From positions 1 to 6,115 of the forward strand of contig CAIYWM010000258.1 of assembly GCA_903929895.1 (NCBI GenBank): 6,115 nucleotides of DNA, in the 5' to 3' direction. Position numbers and translations under genes: made by a program. The DNA is from an uncultured Alphaproteobacteria bacterium (lineage in GTDB: Bacteria > Pseudomonadota > Alphaproteobacteria > Reyranellales > Reyranellaceae). Below, piece after piece: positions 5,873 through 6,115 of this stretch. The notes beneath the pieces were generated by a model. It searched no databases. It saw only the letters and a list, made by a program, of their open reading frames with translations, and was not told where the DNA came from. Positions within the stretch are counted from its first letter, which is position 1. Every line of letters begins with the position of its first letter.

Positions 5873-6115
5873 CGGTTGGCGACGGCCAACTCCACGGTGC
5901 GCCGGTTCAGCGTTCGGTTCAGCCGGCTCAAGTGAGCGTTGGTCTCCAGTGCCGATCTGTGCGTTTGCTCCATCGGGGCGATGGCCTTGGCAAAAAACGT
6001 CCTCGCCCGCTTGATGGTCCGATCTCGGTCGGTGGAGGAACTGATCAGCGACATCTGCGCAATCAATGCCTGCTCGTGAATCAGGGCCATGTCCAGCGTC
6101 CCCAGCCCAACGGCC
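5872..6115 (-). CDS. Fragment of a sensor/signalling protein (RsbU_N-like helical region before a kinase or output domain)
   Basis: The minus strand is open from the window edge and reads AVGLGTLDMALIHEQALIAQ, then a charged helix DRDRTIKRARTFFAKAIAPM, EQTHRSALETNAHLSRLNRT and LNRRTVELAVANR. The pattern of a 'GLGTLDMALIHEQAL' helix, a 'FFAKAIAPMEQTHR' helix and a coiled-coil linker 'LSRLNRTLNRRTVELAVANR' resembles the RsbU_N-like helical domain and linker found ahead of catalytic modules in some sensor histidine kinases. That assignment rests on remembered family patterns. The true start lies beyond the edge, because family-like sequence precedes the ATG at 6090. The C-terminal catalytic part is missing, cut at the junction near 5872. 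This DNA is about 63% GC. The gene is incomplete at both ends and probably does not belong beside ftsL. Confidence 0.55.

Overview
The window looks like chromosomal DNA from a GC-rich alphaproteobacterium. The evidence is a class A RNase P RNA directly upstream of an mraZ-rsmH-ftsL division cluster, an FtsL with the alphaproteobacterial '[19 protein letters not shown]' core, and an upstream DjlA-like / AmpD-like pair, an arrangement I associate with this class from memory. Order or genus cannot be fixed from the sequence alone.

Layout. Minus strand 1-1164 is the N-terminal half of UvrB, which runs off the left edge. It diverges from a plus-strand run of closely spaced genes: a TauE/SafE-type permease (1222-1953), a TerB + J-domain DjlA-like co-chaperone (1963-2664) and an AmpD/AmiD-type N-acetylmuramoyl-L-alanine amidase with a C-terminal peptidoglycan-binding domain (2667-3356). 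The RNase P RNA gene rnpB follows at 3366-3757, and its probable promoter lies inside the last codons of the amidase gene. A relatively AT-rich control region (3757-3971) precedes mraZ. It holds four TCCC/GGGA boxes at an exact 10-bp period (probable MraZ operators), a GATAAT -10-like element, an inverted repeat and a cluster of four GANTC sites. Then come mraZ (3972-4451, GTG start), rsmH (4448-5395) and ftsL (from 5392), joined by two ATGA overlaps that have almost identical ribosome-binding sites.

Function. The right half is the start of the dcw (division and cell wall) cluster: MraZ is the autoregulator, RsmH methylates 16S rRNA, and FtsL is a divisome membrane protein. The amidase upstream is also a cell-wall enzyme. 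The left end is DNA repair.

The right end is abnormal. Instead of ftsI/pbpB after ftsL, the ftsL frame stays open through a proline-rich tail and then, near 5860-5872, enters DNA whose credible coding strand is minus. That strand encodes the middle of a signalling protein resembling the RsbU_N-like helical region found ahead of some sensor histidine kinases. Both genes are cut at the same point, so this is either a rearrangement breakpoint or, I think more likely, a chimeric assembly end. I found no new defence or mobile system. The most useful second-look items are the MraZ operator array, the GANTC cluster, the embedded rnpB promoter, the possibly leaderless uvrB transcript and the ftsL junction.
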